In this document: one piece after another, positions 32,901 through 43,215 of the stretch | Position numbering within the stretch: the first letter of the stretch is position 1 | Layout of the letters: every line of letters begins with the position of its first letter | Made by a program: the position numbers and the translations under genes | Notes under the pieces: generated by a model | The model's database searches: none | The model's input: only the letters and a program-made list of their open reading frames with translations | Told to the model about the DNA's origin: nothing | Origin: Nematopogon swammerdamellus | Lineage: Eukaryota > Arthropoda > Insecta > Lepidoptera > Adelidae | DNA length: 64,000 nucleotides | NCBI GenBank assembly: GCA_946902875.1 | Contig: OX336354.1 | Coordinates: 6,793,247-6,857,246, forward strand | Reading direction: 5' to 3'

Positions 32901-33667
32901 AACGATTGAATTTTCTAACGTTGTTTGCATAAAACACAGAGCTGCTGTATTTAATGTTTACCTGTGGAACGACCTAGCCGAGTTTTTAACTAAATTAATT
33001 TAAATTTCAAATTGAGAATTTTCGGAGCTTATCCGAAGCTTCAGAGGACATTTTATTTACAAGCTCACCCAAGTTTGAAAGTCGAACGAGACAGCCGTGA
33101 ATGGCCGACCGCGCGCCCGCACCGAGTTAGCCACTCGTGCAAATGAAACGTCAGCTCGACGACGACGTGTGCCCCCATGACGCGACGCATTGTTCACGCG
33201 GGCATCAGAAGTAGGTACTAGGAGCTAAGCTGAGCGCTCTCGGGGTGACAGGTGACAGGGTCGACCGGTGCGGTGGTGGTGGAGCGTTTCGTGGCGTGCT
33301 CATGGGATGGGATGTTGCGCTGCGGTGACGTCACACTCGCCGACTAATTCGTAGACTTCAACAAGCTTGTTCTATTTCCCGTGTTTAGTCGGTGTCCACT
33401 TTTTTAGCATAACCGCAGAACGGTAGGTCCCAATAGTTACATTGCCTAGTTCCATCATGGAACTAGTGGGGACAAAAATCCCACCTGTTCCATGAAACTC
33501 AAAGCACTTGAATATGATGGAACTGCCTAAGTGGGAAAAAACATTTCCCAGAACACCAAAAACGAGTAGCGGATTACTTATTTGTAACCAAATTCCATGC
33601 AAAAATTTGGTGTGTTTTGAGCATCCAAGTTATCATTTACTACTTTTGGAGAAATGTTGAAGGTAGC
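32901..33667. other. No gene seen; GC-rich block at 33090-33340
   Basis: 33090-33340 is non-repetitive and CpG-rich and could be regulatory. 33375-33610 resembles unclassified repeat sequence with a CTAGTTCC/GGAACTAG hairpin at about 33448-33467. No supported exon. Confidence 0.35.
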
Positions 33668-34095
33668 GTGTTGAGCCGGTACTTAAAAATAATAGCCCCA
33701 CTGCACCTCGTTTATTTTCATGACTAGGGTAAATCTCAGGGGTGGTCCTTGCATAAATTTTATGAAAGAATACCACCCCAAGGGCAAGGGTGGGAAATTA
33801 CTGCACTGCACCCCGTGCAGTCGTAAAAGGCGGCTAATGGATAAGGACAAGATGCCGTACTAAAAGGTGACAGGTTAGCTACCCCTCACCTTGGCGCGGT
33901 CCTTCCACCGAGTCATGTAGCAGGTGGGTCGTCGTGCCTTACTGGTTGCTTGATAGTTATCTTGTCCGAATACTTTTTTTCTAAACGTGGTGGTCGGTGT
34001 TGTCCTGTAATTTACAAGATTGCTTGTTGAACAACATCGATTACTCTGCTAACCCCGATTGTCAGTATACAGCGTGTGGTATGTACATATGTATG
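33668..34095 (+). mobile_element. Repeat C copy with insertion
   Basis: Head at GAGCCGGTACTTAAAAATAA, then about 110 bp of foreign sequence (from about 33713) containing a GGGGTGGT/ACCACCCC inverted pair, then the usual GGATAAGGACAAGATGCCGT, CTTCCACCGAGTCATG and 3' end ATACAGCGTGTGGTATGTAC. Confidence 0.65.
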
Positions 34096-34314
34096 TAGAG
34101 AAGTTATTTGAGCGGCTATCGTTATTTGCACTATTACCCCAGGACTGTATTGATGGTTTCCTTGACACCAGTGGCAGAAGATTTATATTGACTCAGTTCA
34201 AGTGCGCGAAGGTACGCTTACTTTTTGGTACGCACAACGAGTACCTACCTAATCGCCGTATTTCTATTCGTTTTTCATGTCCTGTGGTTTATCGAGATTG
34301 TCAAACGCCCCGTC

Positions 34315-34813
34315 TTTTTTTTTTTTTCCGAACTAGCTGGCTCTGTCCGAGGTCGAATCCTCAGGCGCAGCCAATATCACCCCCGAGGAGGTACCAGTCC
34401 GGCTTGGAGGTGGACTAATGTCGCTGGGGAAAGGCTATTTACCCGCGATTTGAAGATCCGTGGATTGTAGGAGTGGGGAAAGATATTCCCCGGAAGCCCG
34501 TTCCACACCTTTGCAGTGCGGCACAAGAACGATTTAGGGAATCGTGCCGTTCGAAGTACTCGTCTGTCCACTACAAGGGGTGTTCCGCGAGAGTATGGCG
34601 GGTTTGGCGAAGGCGAACAGGAGGAGGAGGGATAAGGGAAGCAATTTCGTCAGAGCAGCGGCCATAGTAGTACCGATAAAACAGGCTCAATGACCCAACG
34701 ATACGTCTGTGCTTTATAGGTTGAAGGTCCTTTGTGAGTACAGAGTCGCCAATGAGGCGAATGGCTCGTCGTTGGATAGAATCCAAGGCTGACTGAACAC
34801 GAACGCCATACAT
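34315..34813 (-). pseudogene. LINE RT C-terminal fragment next to host exon
   Basis: The minus strand encodes SALDSIQRRAIRLIGDSVLT, HRRIVGSLSLFYRYYYGRCS, then after a frameshift near 34571 RTARFPKSFLCRTAKVWNGL and IFPHSYNPRIFKSRVN. This is the C-terminus of the LINE family at 13346-14758, most similar at DNA level to 10015-10340. The A-tail is at 34315-34327 (T on plus). It is 5' truncated near 34800-34813. Its edge is about 60 bp from the acceptor of the coding exon at 34872, in antisense orientation, and leaves the branch point and pyrimidine tract intact. Confidence 0.8.
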
Positions 34814-34871
34814 ATTTTAAGCAGTTTTGATTCTAACTTTGTATTCAATGGTTGGTTTGTCTTGTTTGCAG

Positions 34872-34976
34872 TTGGTGGGAGGCGAGTTCGACATGGAGCT
34901 GAATTTCGTGATACAGGACGCGCAGAACATTCAGCACATGCTGGAGCTCCTCGACCACTGTCCACCGAACCTCCAG
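34872..34976 (+). CDS. rg: Internal exon of neurobeachin/rugose orthologue
   Basis: A 105-nt exon, phase 0 at both ends, encoding 35 residues that begin [20 protein letters not shown] and end [11 protein letters not shown]. From memory this matches the conserved N-terminal segment of neurobeachin (NBEA/LRBA; Drosophila rugose/AKAP550), a large BEACH-domain scaffold with PKA-anchoring activity in membrane trafficking and synapse function. Splice signals agree: CTAAC branch-like motif at 34833-34837, TTGTCTTGTTTGCAG acceptor ending at 34871, and CAG|GTCAGT donor at 34974-34979. In the family the preceding residues lie on an earlier exon and the next exon starts with an AEIW-type motif; I found neither in the window. 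Flanking introns therefore appear to exceed about 29 kb downstream and probably 34 kb upstream. The annotation rests on recognition of the peptide, not on a search. Confidence 0.88.
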
Positions 34977-36404
34977 GTCAGTTCTATGTGAACGTTACTT
35001 CATACAGACCTTCCCTAGATGTACATAATTATAAGACTTTGGTGGCTTCACTTGGAAATTATTTTAATTATTACACGTTTTGTGAAAATCTCGACATTGA
35101 ATTTACACGCTCAATGCTGTATTATGCATGGTGTCAGTCAAACCAAAAACAGAAGAAAATTCATTAAGCTAATACATTTCATTGGTAAAAAAGTTTTATA
35201 AAAGCACTATTAAATCTCTTGATATCTTTATTTCGCCTATTTTTATAAAACTGCTTCTACGGGTATTATTTTCCGATGATATTTTACAAAAGAATGAAGA
35301 AAGAATAGAAAAAGCGCATCCCAATAGTGGCTCGGGAGCCTCCGGGAGATTGAATTCGTTTAAGCAGTAGGGGAGAGTCGGGCGCGAGCGGTGACGCGCG
35401 CATTACCTCTACAAGACTAACGGTAGCGGAAACTTCTCGGAGGGAAAATAAACTGACGACGTATCCGCGAAGGATACGTCAGACAGAGTGAAAGAAAAGC
35501 CAATGCCGTTTTCTTTGAGTTCTAAGCAACGTGAGAGCACGCGAGTTCTTTGAAAGTAAACTTGATTATCGGAATATCTACGTACATACAAATATGTATG
35601 CCCATTCAGTTATGAAATAGGATATTTTGACATAGAATACGTCCTAGATTTCGAATTATATGATGTGTCTATAGGATAGGGTAGCCACCGAGATTCAAGA
35701 AACGTAAAAGACGTATGAAATAATGTAGGTATAGTTTAATGTCCATGAGCGTCGATGTACCCCTTATGGGTGCGTGGCTTGGCCCCACATCATGTGCTTT
35801 CAATAAAAAGAGTTAAATTATGGTATTATATAGGTGACGCTCACGGCCCCGGAAGCGGGATGACATTACCGTTTTGACGTTACAGTTTTGACAGCTAACA
35901 GGTGCGTCTCGGACCGACACGTATTCTCACGTATTCTACGTTTTTCTGACGAATACCTATACATACGCCTTCTAAATAAAATATAATAAATACTTATGTA
36001 TTGGTATTATACTGAGTAAATAAACTCACTTGAAGGTTTTTAATGTACGAAAATGTATTCTAGCCAGCCAGCAGGTAAATGCAGACCTGCGGAATACGCG
36101 TTCCTTCTGAAATCTTGTAGTGTTGGTTGGCTCAGCTATCAAATAGCCGACAGAACAGTGTGCCAATTAGAGCTCCTGTTGCTACTCCGATCACGTATCT
36201 GACGCAGGTCCTCGCGTTGTTAGAGACTATTCGAGCAACTCAGCTTCTATTCGTGAGCTAAATTAAATTATCATTATAGCGTGATGTACTTTATTTATGA
36301 GAAACATACGCACATTATTAGAAATGGAAAGAAACGCAATGAACGGGTGAAGCGCGCACCCGCCATACAATGACAGCCAGCTTTGGAATGTCAAAACGTA
36401 TTTT
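34977..36404. other. Intron sequence; no gene seen
   Basis: A small hairpin (GACGTATCC/GGATACGTC, 9-bp arms) lies at 35458-35480. The rest is unassigned. The open frames at 34862-35201 overlap the exon in wrong frames or are intronic. Confidence 0.5.
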
Positions 36405-36880
36405 TAACCGCCGACGAAAAAAAAACTATTTAAAAAAATATAAAAACCGCCTTCAAAAATGTATGAAATAAAAAAATAAAAATCGAACCCTAGAGTTGAA
36501 GGCGGTCGGTTATTTTTGCTTGCTTTAGCACCATCGCCTTCAACTCTAGGGTTCCATTTTTATTTTTTTATTTCATACATTTTTGAAGGCGGTTTTTATA
36601 TTTTTTTAAATAGTTTTTTATTTCACAGTTTTTTTAGTAATTTTATTTGCCATTAATGTACTCGGCGGAATCGCGAGGCCGAAGGCCGAGGTCGCTTTCC
36701 AATCCGATCTTGACAAAAAAAAATGGGACCACCTTGGAGCTAGTCTGAACCGAACACAAAAAGAATCATCGAAATCGGTTCACAATTGGGGAAGATATTG
36801 CAGAACATACATAAAAAAATATATATATACATACAGCCGAACATAGAACCTCCTCCTTTTTTGAAGTCGGTTAAAATGAT
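36405..36880. mobile_element. Foldback element with ~88-bp perfect arms
   Basis: Outer ends are TTTTAACCGCCGACGAAAAA (36406) and GAAGTCGGTTAAAA (to 36876), so TTTTAACCG is an inverted terminus. Inside, 36416-36503 and 36535-36619 are almost perfect reverse complements (AACCGCCTTCAAAAATGTAT, CCCTAGAGTTGAAGGCG) with a ~30-bp loop. The right part contains ATCGAAATCGGTTCAC and GAACCTCCTCCTTTTTTGAA, phrases I know as very common in lepidopteran genomes. Parts recur at 21460-21495 and 59078-59215. Non-coding. Confidence 0.7.
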
Positions 36881-37089
36881 GGTGGAATTTATGTATAACT
36901 ACTACGATACTACTATAGACAATAATAATCGCTACAATACATACAATAAACTTGATTTGGTCAATATTATTATAACTAAATGCTCATATTTGAGGAACTT
37001 TAACAGCTGCCATTGAAATTTTTAATCAAGCTACATTTTACGTACCTTTGACCTTTGCAGACTTATATATATTCTCTCCTATAACTCTC
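36881..37089. other. No gene seen
   Basis: AT-rich, unassigned. Confidence 0.4.
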
Positions 37090-37345
37090 TTACCTATATA
37101 ATAAAACCCAGCCATTGCTGAAGAGCAACATTCTCAGGACAGAACAGACAAAACCATGCACCTGGCGAAATGACACCACGGTCAGGCAGCCAGGGGGCAT
37201 GGCCCCACCCAACACCGTTTCCCCACTCATCTGTAAGGGGTGTGAGAAGACTGCAAGAAGAAGGACTCAGCAGGAACGTTATTTGACAGATTAATTTCCC
37301 AACTACTAGGGCCCTAATGCATAGTTGAAAAAAACAAACAAACAA
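37090..37345 (+). mobile_element. Possible retroelement 3' end with A-rich tail
   Basis: A moderately GC-rich segment (CATCTGTAAGGGGTGTGAGA, AGGAACGTTATTTGACAGAT) ending in AAAAAAACAAACAAACAAA. The A-rich terminus and abrupt composition change suggest a truncated retroposon, but no RT motif is present. Confidence 0.35.
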
Positions 37346-38223
37346 ATATACGGGGTCAAGCTAAATAAAGCCGTTTGCAATAATGCAATTTTGCCTTACT
37401 TATGGCCTATTTCATCACGTTCATTTAAAGTTCCGGATAACGTAACTAAGAGATAATGTCATGAAATAAAAAACATGTCTGATAACTAAATATTAATTTT
37501 CAACCAATGATATTTTAAGAAAGATACGTTGTCTATACGACATTCGGTGCTCACACACGGCACGAACTTGAAACGTTGACAGAAAGAACTATAAAGTGAT
37601 GCGCCGACTCGAATAGTCTTATTCCAATTATTAAGGGAATTCAAGTTATGTGGCGGTTAGTATAACTGATAACTACTTAGGAAGGACGACGCACGTCTGA
37701 ACACGTGCGTAGTTGGTGCGCGACTAACTTCAAACAGGACTGTGGTCTTGTATTTAATGTGCCGCTTTGGGAGCTCGTATAACCTTTCTACCTCCTTTTT
37801 AACATATAATATTATTGTTTTCAACATAGAAATAAGTGACAGTTAAACACATAGAGAAATAATATACGGGGGATTCTTCTTCTTCCTTTATATGTCTATG
37901 GTTAAACATGTTATGTAAGTTAAAGTGGCAGATAAAGTAACTGAAGGGCTGTTTGCCAGATAAAAGATTAACTGGTAGTTGACATTTAATTTCATTGCAT
38001 ATCAGTTATCTGTGGTTTATTGGTCTTTTCGTAACAGTGATTTGCTAGGTTATATCTGTCTGTTAGACAAAAATATCTATCAGTAATCCCGTCTATACAA
38101 TGGTGAAATAACCCTTATTCGAGGAATAACTTATCCGACAACTACCAGGACCTCAGAATGAGGAAAGATATGTTATGGTCCGTTTCTGGTATTCGTCAGT
38201 GTCACTGCTCTTTAACGCTAACT
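37346..38223. other. No gene seen
   Basis: AT-rich, unassigned. Confidence 0.4.
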
Positions 38224-38448
38224 ATAGTCCCACCAGGAAGTTATGATACGTGGGAAATATGCGCAACTGTCTGCATTCCTAAGAAGGGACGCGAACTTTC
38301 GGTCGAAAGTTCGATAATTAGGTTATATCGATGGTTATTAGGTCATACAATTATCGACAAACTTTCGACCGAAAGTTCACGTCCCTTCTTAGCAATGCAG
38401 ACAGTTGCGCATATTTCCTACGTATCATAACTTCCTGGTGGCACTATT
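38224..38448. mobile_element. Foldback element with nested palindrome
   Basis: Arms 38224-38322 and 38349-38448 are reverse complements with few differences (CCACCAGGAAGTTATGATAC, GCGCAACTGTCTGCAT, AAGAAGGGACG). Each arm contains its own small palindrome, AACTTTCGGTCGAAAGTT, so the transcript could fold at two levels. The loop is about 26 nt. No ORF. Unclassified DNA-type non-autonomous element. Confidence 0.75.
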
Positions 38449-38748
38449 ACAAGTACAACTGTCCGTCCGGTTCTGGACGGACAGAAGAAGGACCAAACTG
38501 TTTACGTCTACTTATTTACGTAGTGAGTTGCCAACCAAGGTAGAGAGGACTTTGCAAATATTATGATTAATTAGGTCAACAGATCGGGATTCCTTACAAA
38601 ACGACATAATAGCGAAGGAACAATAAATAAAGCCAGGCGCAAAGCCGAAGCTAACGTAGTAGTTACATTACGTTACCAGGAAGACATGTAGCTGTAGTTG
38701 ATTGTAAGGCTTTTGAAGGGGAGTTCGTCCCGTCACGCCACATCCTTA

Positions 38749-39288
38749 GGCTGGGCACACACGTCGAACGGGTACCCGATTCGATTCCCTGATTCGGTAA
38801 CCTGATCGAACGAGCCCCACACGTGCGGTAGATCGCTTTCGGTTTCTTGTGCACCTCAGTCGTGCGACAGAATCCGCCCGGAGCGGCGGCGGCGGCGCCG
38901 GCGGCGGCGGCGCCGGCGGCGCGGCGGCGCCCAGAACGGTCGCATCGTGTAGTATTAAACATGTACGATGACTTACTGTCGACTGCTTTCTTGCTATATC
39001 GTGAAGAAAAACCGTACGGTCGAACCGAACAGTATGTGTTCAAAGAAATTGTATGGCGAGCGCGACTGCGGGCGACCGATTAGATTAAAAAACCTAACGT
39101 TCTGTCCAAATGCACGGGCATTGAATTCGGACCGGATGTTCGGTTCGGTTTTCGGTTTTAACCGAACGTTTAGCTCACTGACGTGTGTGCAGGAGCGTTC
39201 GTTTATAAGTATTTGACGCCTTTAGGTGCCCTGATTCGGTAACCTGATCAGGGAACCCGATCGTAGAACCTGACGTATGTGGCCGCCC
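38749..39288. mobile_element. PIF/Harbinger-like non-autonomous element with GGC tract
   Basis: The ends are imperfect inverted repeats: GGCTGGGCACACACGTC at 38749 and, inward from 39288, GGGCGGCCACATACGTC. Both are flanked by TTA (38746-38748 and 39289-39291), the TWA duplication of PIF/Harbinger. CTGATTCGGTAACCTGATC occurs near both ends (38791 and 39231) in direct orientation, an extra subterminal repeat. A (GGC)n/(GCC) tract fills 38880-38932. The plus frame 38847-39083 contains YDDLLSTAFLLYREEKPYGR, which could be a scrap of a transposase N-terminus; I would not call it a gene. Confidence 0.55.
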
Positions 39289-41407
39289 TTAGGAGGGGTC
39301 CATTCACTTAAGACGAAGGGTAAGGAAGAACCTTTCTTGTGTAACCAGGATAACAGACGTTTGGAGATGCACGATGTTGTCCTGTTTTGAAAAATTCTTT
39401 TAGATGTTGCAAGGTTATAAATATAAAATAGGATTAATAAATTGTTATTAGATTTTTAGACATTAAACGTGAGATTAAACGTTCTCAGAACGCCCCCCAA
39501 AAACATTATTTGTCACAATACTTACTCTCGAAAGGACAACATTACATATTAATATAGTTTTTTCCAGGATACAAGTTAGTCGTAGTAGTTTCGCCACCAC
39601 CCTCGCACATCCCGCCTTCCATTAAACCAGTCACCACTTTTCTGCTTACAGCCAGGTGCTATATCTGTGCGTGCCTGGGGATTTCAGGAGTGTGAGCAAG
39701 TTCATGTGCTCCTGGTAAATACAGTCCGAACGTTACGTGAAAATGAAGAATTTCTTTTGTCCACGGGGACCACGGAATAACGAGTAAGCTGGACTGGAAG
39801 GGCCATAAAACGGCCGTACTGAATCAACGATAACCATTTTACTTACGACATTTTAGTCCGTAGTAGGATAAAATGAGTCTACTTAGTTATGTGTCTACTG
39901 CGGCTGAACGTCTGTGAAGCCAGTTATTCCTACTCAAATGTTCTATGGTCGGAACCGATAAGACAGATAGTTAGAAAATACTGTATTGCTCCAAAAACAT
40001 TTTACAGAAAACAAGCACAATATAAAATTTACATAAGGTGCAGAGGCGGACTTATCCCTCATCAGAGGCAAACCTTCCCTTAGATTTCTTCCACTCAACC
40101 TTAGATCCAGTGATCCAAAACTAAACGTACTGCCACAGGATCAGAGGATGCAATCATTTTGGTTTTATAGCTGACAGTAGATATGAAATTAATAATTTTA
40201 TTGATAAAAACATGCAAAGTGGTTCAAGTATACTTGACTCCTACACTAGATTTGCATCTGTTGTGAGCCTTTTGCGCTCGGCTAAGTCTTGTAATGGTCT
40301 TTCCTCAATGTCATCAATTGAAACTTGAGCCAGGTTTGAAATTTAAGGTACCTTATACACGGTAAATGATCAACATTTTTCAATCAACAATTAAACTCCG
40401 TGTTGGCCTTTACTAATCTAATGGTTAACTTATCTTACTTATATGTACAGTTCACTTATTTCACTGGTATCGTGATTGGTATTATGATCATGATTTCGCA
40501 GGCTGCCGCGACACATATGGTGGTGAGGTATTCACTACGCAGCCATAAGCAAGCCCACTCACAGTTGAATGTCCGGTTATTGGGGTGAAGATGACGGCGG
40601 GCTGTGGTTGTAACTTGTAACCAGCACCAACCGATGGTGGTGGAGGTGATCTATTGCGTGCCATGAAAAGCGGAAAGCGTGTGGCGGTGATCTGAGACCA
40701 AAGCAATTTCAGCAACTAGGCGTGAGGTCGGATAGGCAATTCGTACAACCTTGGACGTCAGGTGTCATACCACGTACGGCGTTGTGGGTGCGTTCGGGTC
40801 GGGTCCAGGAGCCTGGTCGTCAGCCGGCAGCGTGAGGGCGTTTCGGGATGCTGAAATGAGTACGTTGTGTTTCTTTAGGGAAACGTACCTACGGTGTGCA
40901 AAACGTGCAACTAATATTTTAGCGAGCCGGCTTCGCATGCCATAGGCGATGCAGTAGGCGGCGAGGACCAATGCACTGAGTAGTCCCTGATGGCGTTGTG
41001 TATACAAGGGCCAAGCAGCGTCGACTACTTGCACTATACAAGTTAGGATTGGCATTGACTGAATTGGAGGCAAAACAGTTTTGCAAGCAATTTCCTAGGA
41101 GGAATCTAGCCACGCCCGTTCTTACTGTTGATTACATTGAACGGCAACTTACCCCGTGTCGATAAACACGCTCGCGGCAGTTTCACGTAGGAGTTGCAAT
41201 AAATATCTCTGAGATCGCAGTGTGCCGCGTGGCTGCTGTCAGTCTACTCTCTTTTTCTTTTTTTTTTCTTTTTCTATCACGTTGTACGACTGGGTTGTCA
41301 AAAGTGTTTTTTTTTATGCCGGTCTTGGCTCTAGTCATAATATCATATCATTACAGTCTAATGATTATGTATTGTTTTTTATAGAAACTATTGAATTTTA
41401 CTTGGTG
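39289..41407. other. No gene seen; one LINE-tail trace
   Basis: 40036-40078 (GGTGCAGAGGCGGACTTATC) resembles the complement of 60520-60560 and is likely a short LINE 3' trace. 40738-41113 is GC-richer with 60-100-codon frames on both strands that overlap each other; none has recognisable motifs. Confidence 0.35.
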
Positions 41408-41625
41408 GTAGGGTTTAACCCGCCCGGGTTGGTACCACCGCACTGAATGAAACGTCGGTCGAAACGGCTATGTAAATAGTTTGTGTTTTCCGACCAGTTC
41501 AGTGTAGCCGGCACGATCAAAGGGGGAAGCACTGACATGGCACCTAGTTCACCCGGTGTTATGGGCTGACATCACGGACGTTGTAGGTGATGTAACCAAC
41601 CGTGTCAGTTTCCATAAAAAAAATA
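41408..41625 (+). mobile_element. SINE-B body copy with A-rich tail
   Basis: A clean plus-strand body from AGGGTTTAACCCGCCCGGGT to CGTGTCAGTTTCCATAAAAA. It starts at the body boundary with no 5' head, so it is 5' truncated exactly where the head differs between subfamilies. High similarity to 61804-62150 suggests recent activity. Confidence 0.75.
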
Positions 41626-42042
41626 AACATTGACGTATGTTATGTAATGGCGAGTGTAATAGCGTTATTCGAAAGTACTCGTAGCTGAAACGCCGTAAAT
41701 CCATGGAATATATTATACTTTTATGCTGTGTAAAAGACGGACTTATTGTAGAATTCAATTTCAAATCATTCATTTATAGTAAAATTTTCACCTGCTCGGC
41801 GAGTTGATGTCTTTTCTTTGCTTTAATTGTTTGATTCTCCACAAAAACTTTCTTTTCTATTTTGTTCTTACGAGCTTGTATGAAAGTTGACATAAGCTGA
41901 ACGGAGACTTCGCTTTATACAGGTTGATGACTCAGCAAACTTTTTGAATTTGAATTTCGAATAAATTGGCGGGCAGCTAAACTAGCGGGGTGCGAGGTAC
42001 AGCATTCAAAAACTGACCGTTGGGGAATTTTTAGTGGGCGCC
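41626..42042. other. No gene seen
   Basis: Unassigned. The left terminal repeat of the element that follows is not recognisable here. Confidence 0.4.
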
Positions 42043-42711
42043 ATGTCGTGGTCGGGAGAGCACCGCGCGTGCGCAGTGGAGGCTTATTTTAGCAACGGTC
42101 ATTCGTGCACACGAACGCGACGCATATTCTGCAGGCCTATACTTTTTTTCAAAACCATCGCGTTACTACTGTTACAGTGACCAGTGAGCGATATACCGCC
42201 ATGATAAAGAACTTTTTTGTACCGGAACTGAGACAGGGTATAAGCAGATATCCTGATGTATGGTTTCAACAAGATGGGGCCACGCGCACACTGCCAGGGC
42301 CTCAATGAGTGCAGTCGCAGCACTATTTCCCAGAAAAATCATCAGCCGATTTGGAGATATACCCTGGCCTCCAAGGTCGCCAGATTTGACCCCAGCTAAC
42401 TTCTTCTTATGGGGATATCTCAAAAGCAAAGTTTTTACCAACCTGCTTGCCAATCTTGAAGACTTGAAGACAAAAATAACTGAAGAAGTCAACTCTATCC
42501 CAAGGGATTTGTTGCAGCATGTCATAACTAATACACGCGTCCGCCTTGAAGAATGTATACGGCCAGAAGGAAAGCGTCTTGATGATGTTATTTTTCATAA
42601 ATAATATCCCAATTTGTACACTTTCATTTTATACTATTAAAATTACTGTAAGTAAAACTGACATTTTTCAATTATTTTTTAAAGTTTAAAATCTGGAATG
42701 AGTCACCCTGT
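42043..42711 (+). pseudogene. DD41D (rosa-like) mariner-type transposase relic
   Basis: Tc1/mariner superfamily transposase remains. The N-terminal domain starts at ATG 42043 (MSWSGEHRACAVEAYFSNG), then the sequence jumps to the second half of the catalytic domain in other frames: VTSERYTAMIKNFFVPEL, WFQQDGA (second catalytic Asp), then ISRFGDIPWPPRSPDLTPAN and LWGYLKSKVF, ending at 42602-42604. The first catalytic block is deleted. Counting 41 residues after the QQD Asp reaches the Asn of TPANFF; relatives have Asp there, giving DD41D as in the rosa group. So the third catalytic residue is also lost. The 3' end GAGTCACCCTG followed by TA (42700-42712) looks like a terminal repeat; the 5' one is gone. 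Confidence 0.75.
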
Positions 42712-42769
42712 ATTTATTTAGAAGAGATGGCAAAAGAATAATTTTAATATGGAAGTAGGCAATATTGCT

Positions 42770-43033
42770 AGTCAGTCAGTGTCAGCGAGGTGCCATGTCA
42801 GTCTTTCCTTTGGTCATGTCGGCTATATTGAAGTGGACAGAAAACACGTATAATTTTTAGTCTTTTTCTTCAACCGACCTTCGTTCAGTGCTGGTGTACT
42901 AATCCGAACGGGTTAATCCCTACCAGCTAAATATCTACATAGTGAGATAAAGGGATGAAATTAACTACAGTTTCAAGTGGACTCCGAACCACGGTCAACT
43001 TGAACGGTGGTAAGACCACCCATCCAAAGCCTG
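42770..43033 (-). mobile_element. SINE-B copy with 5S-like head remnant
   Basis: Minus strand: GGTGCGGTCAGGCTTTGGAT then GGGTGGTCTTACCACCG (5S-like head, diverged), then the SINE-B body and a CACTGACACTGACTGACTA end. An older, more diverged copy than 24720-25200. Confidence 0.65.
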
Positions 43034-43132
43034 ACCGCACCCTAGTAGAAAATATGATTAGATGAAAGAGAAGCAGCGGTTACGGGACCCTCGGCACGTG
43101 AACATGGTTCACTTGACCACTTTTTTTTATAG

Positions 43133-43215
43133 ACAGCCGGCGCGGGTGTCTGCGCAATACTTCAACGGAAGATCAGACACAGCCAATAACACCACTGCGC
43201 TGTTGTGAAAACCGC
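43133..43215 (-). mobile_element. LINE 3' UTR fragment
   Basis: On the minus strand it reads GTGTTATTGGCTGTGTCTGA, TCTTCCGTTGAAGTATTG, CGCGCCGGCTGTCTATAAAA: the same 3' UTR as 14770-14858. A severely 5'-truncated insertion of the LINE at 13319-14858, with its A-tail at 43133-43141. Confidence 0.8.

Noticed and set aside
34862..35201. Open frames overlapping the neurobeachin exon
   Set aside because: They read through the exon in the wrong frame and into the intron; only the spliced phase-0 frame matches a protein.
38847..39083. 78-codon frame with an Ala/Pro-rich stretch
   Set aside because: The Ala-rich part is translation of a GGC/GCC tract inside a Harbinger-like element; only a short peptide after it looks protein-like.
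40738..41113. 60-102-codon frames on both strands in a GC-richer block
   Set aside because: They mutually overlap, have no recognisable domain or splice support and are probably composition-driven.
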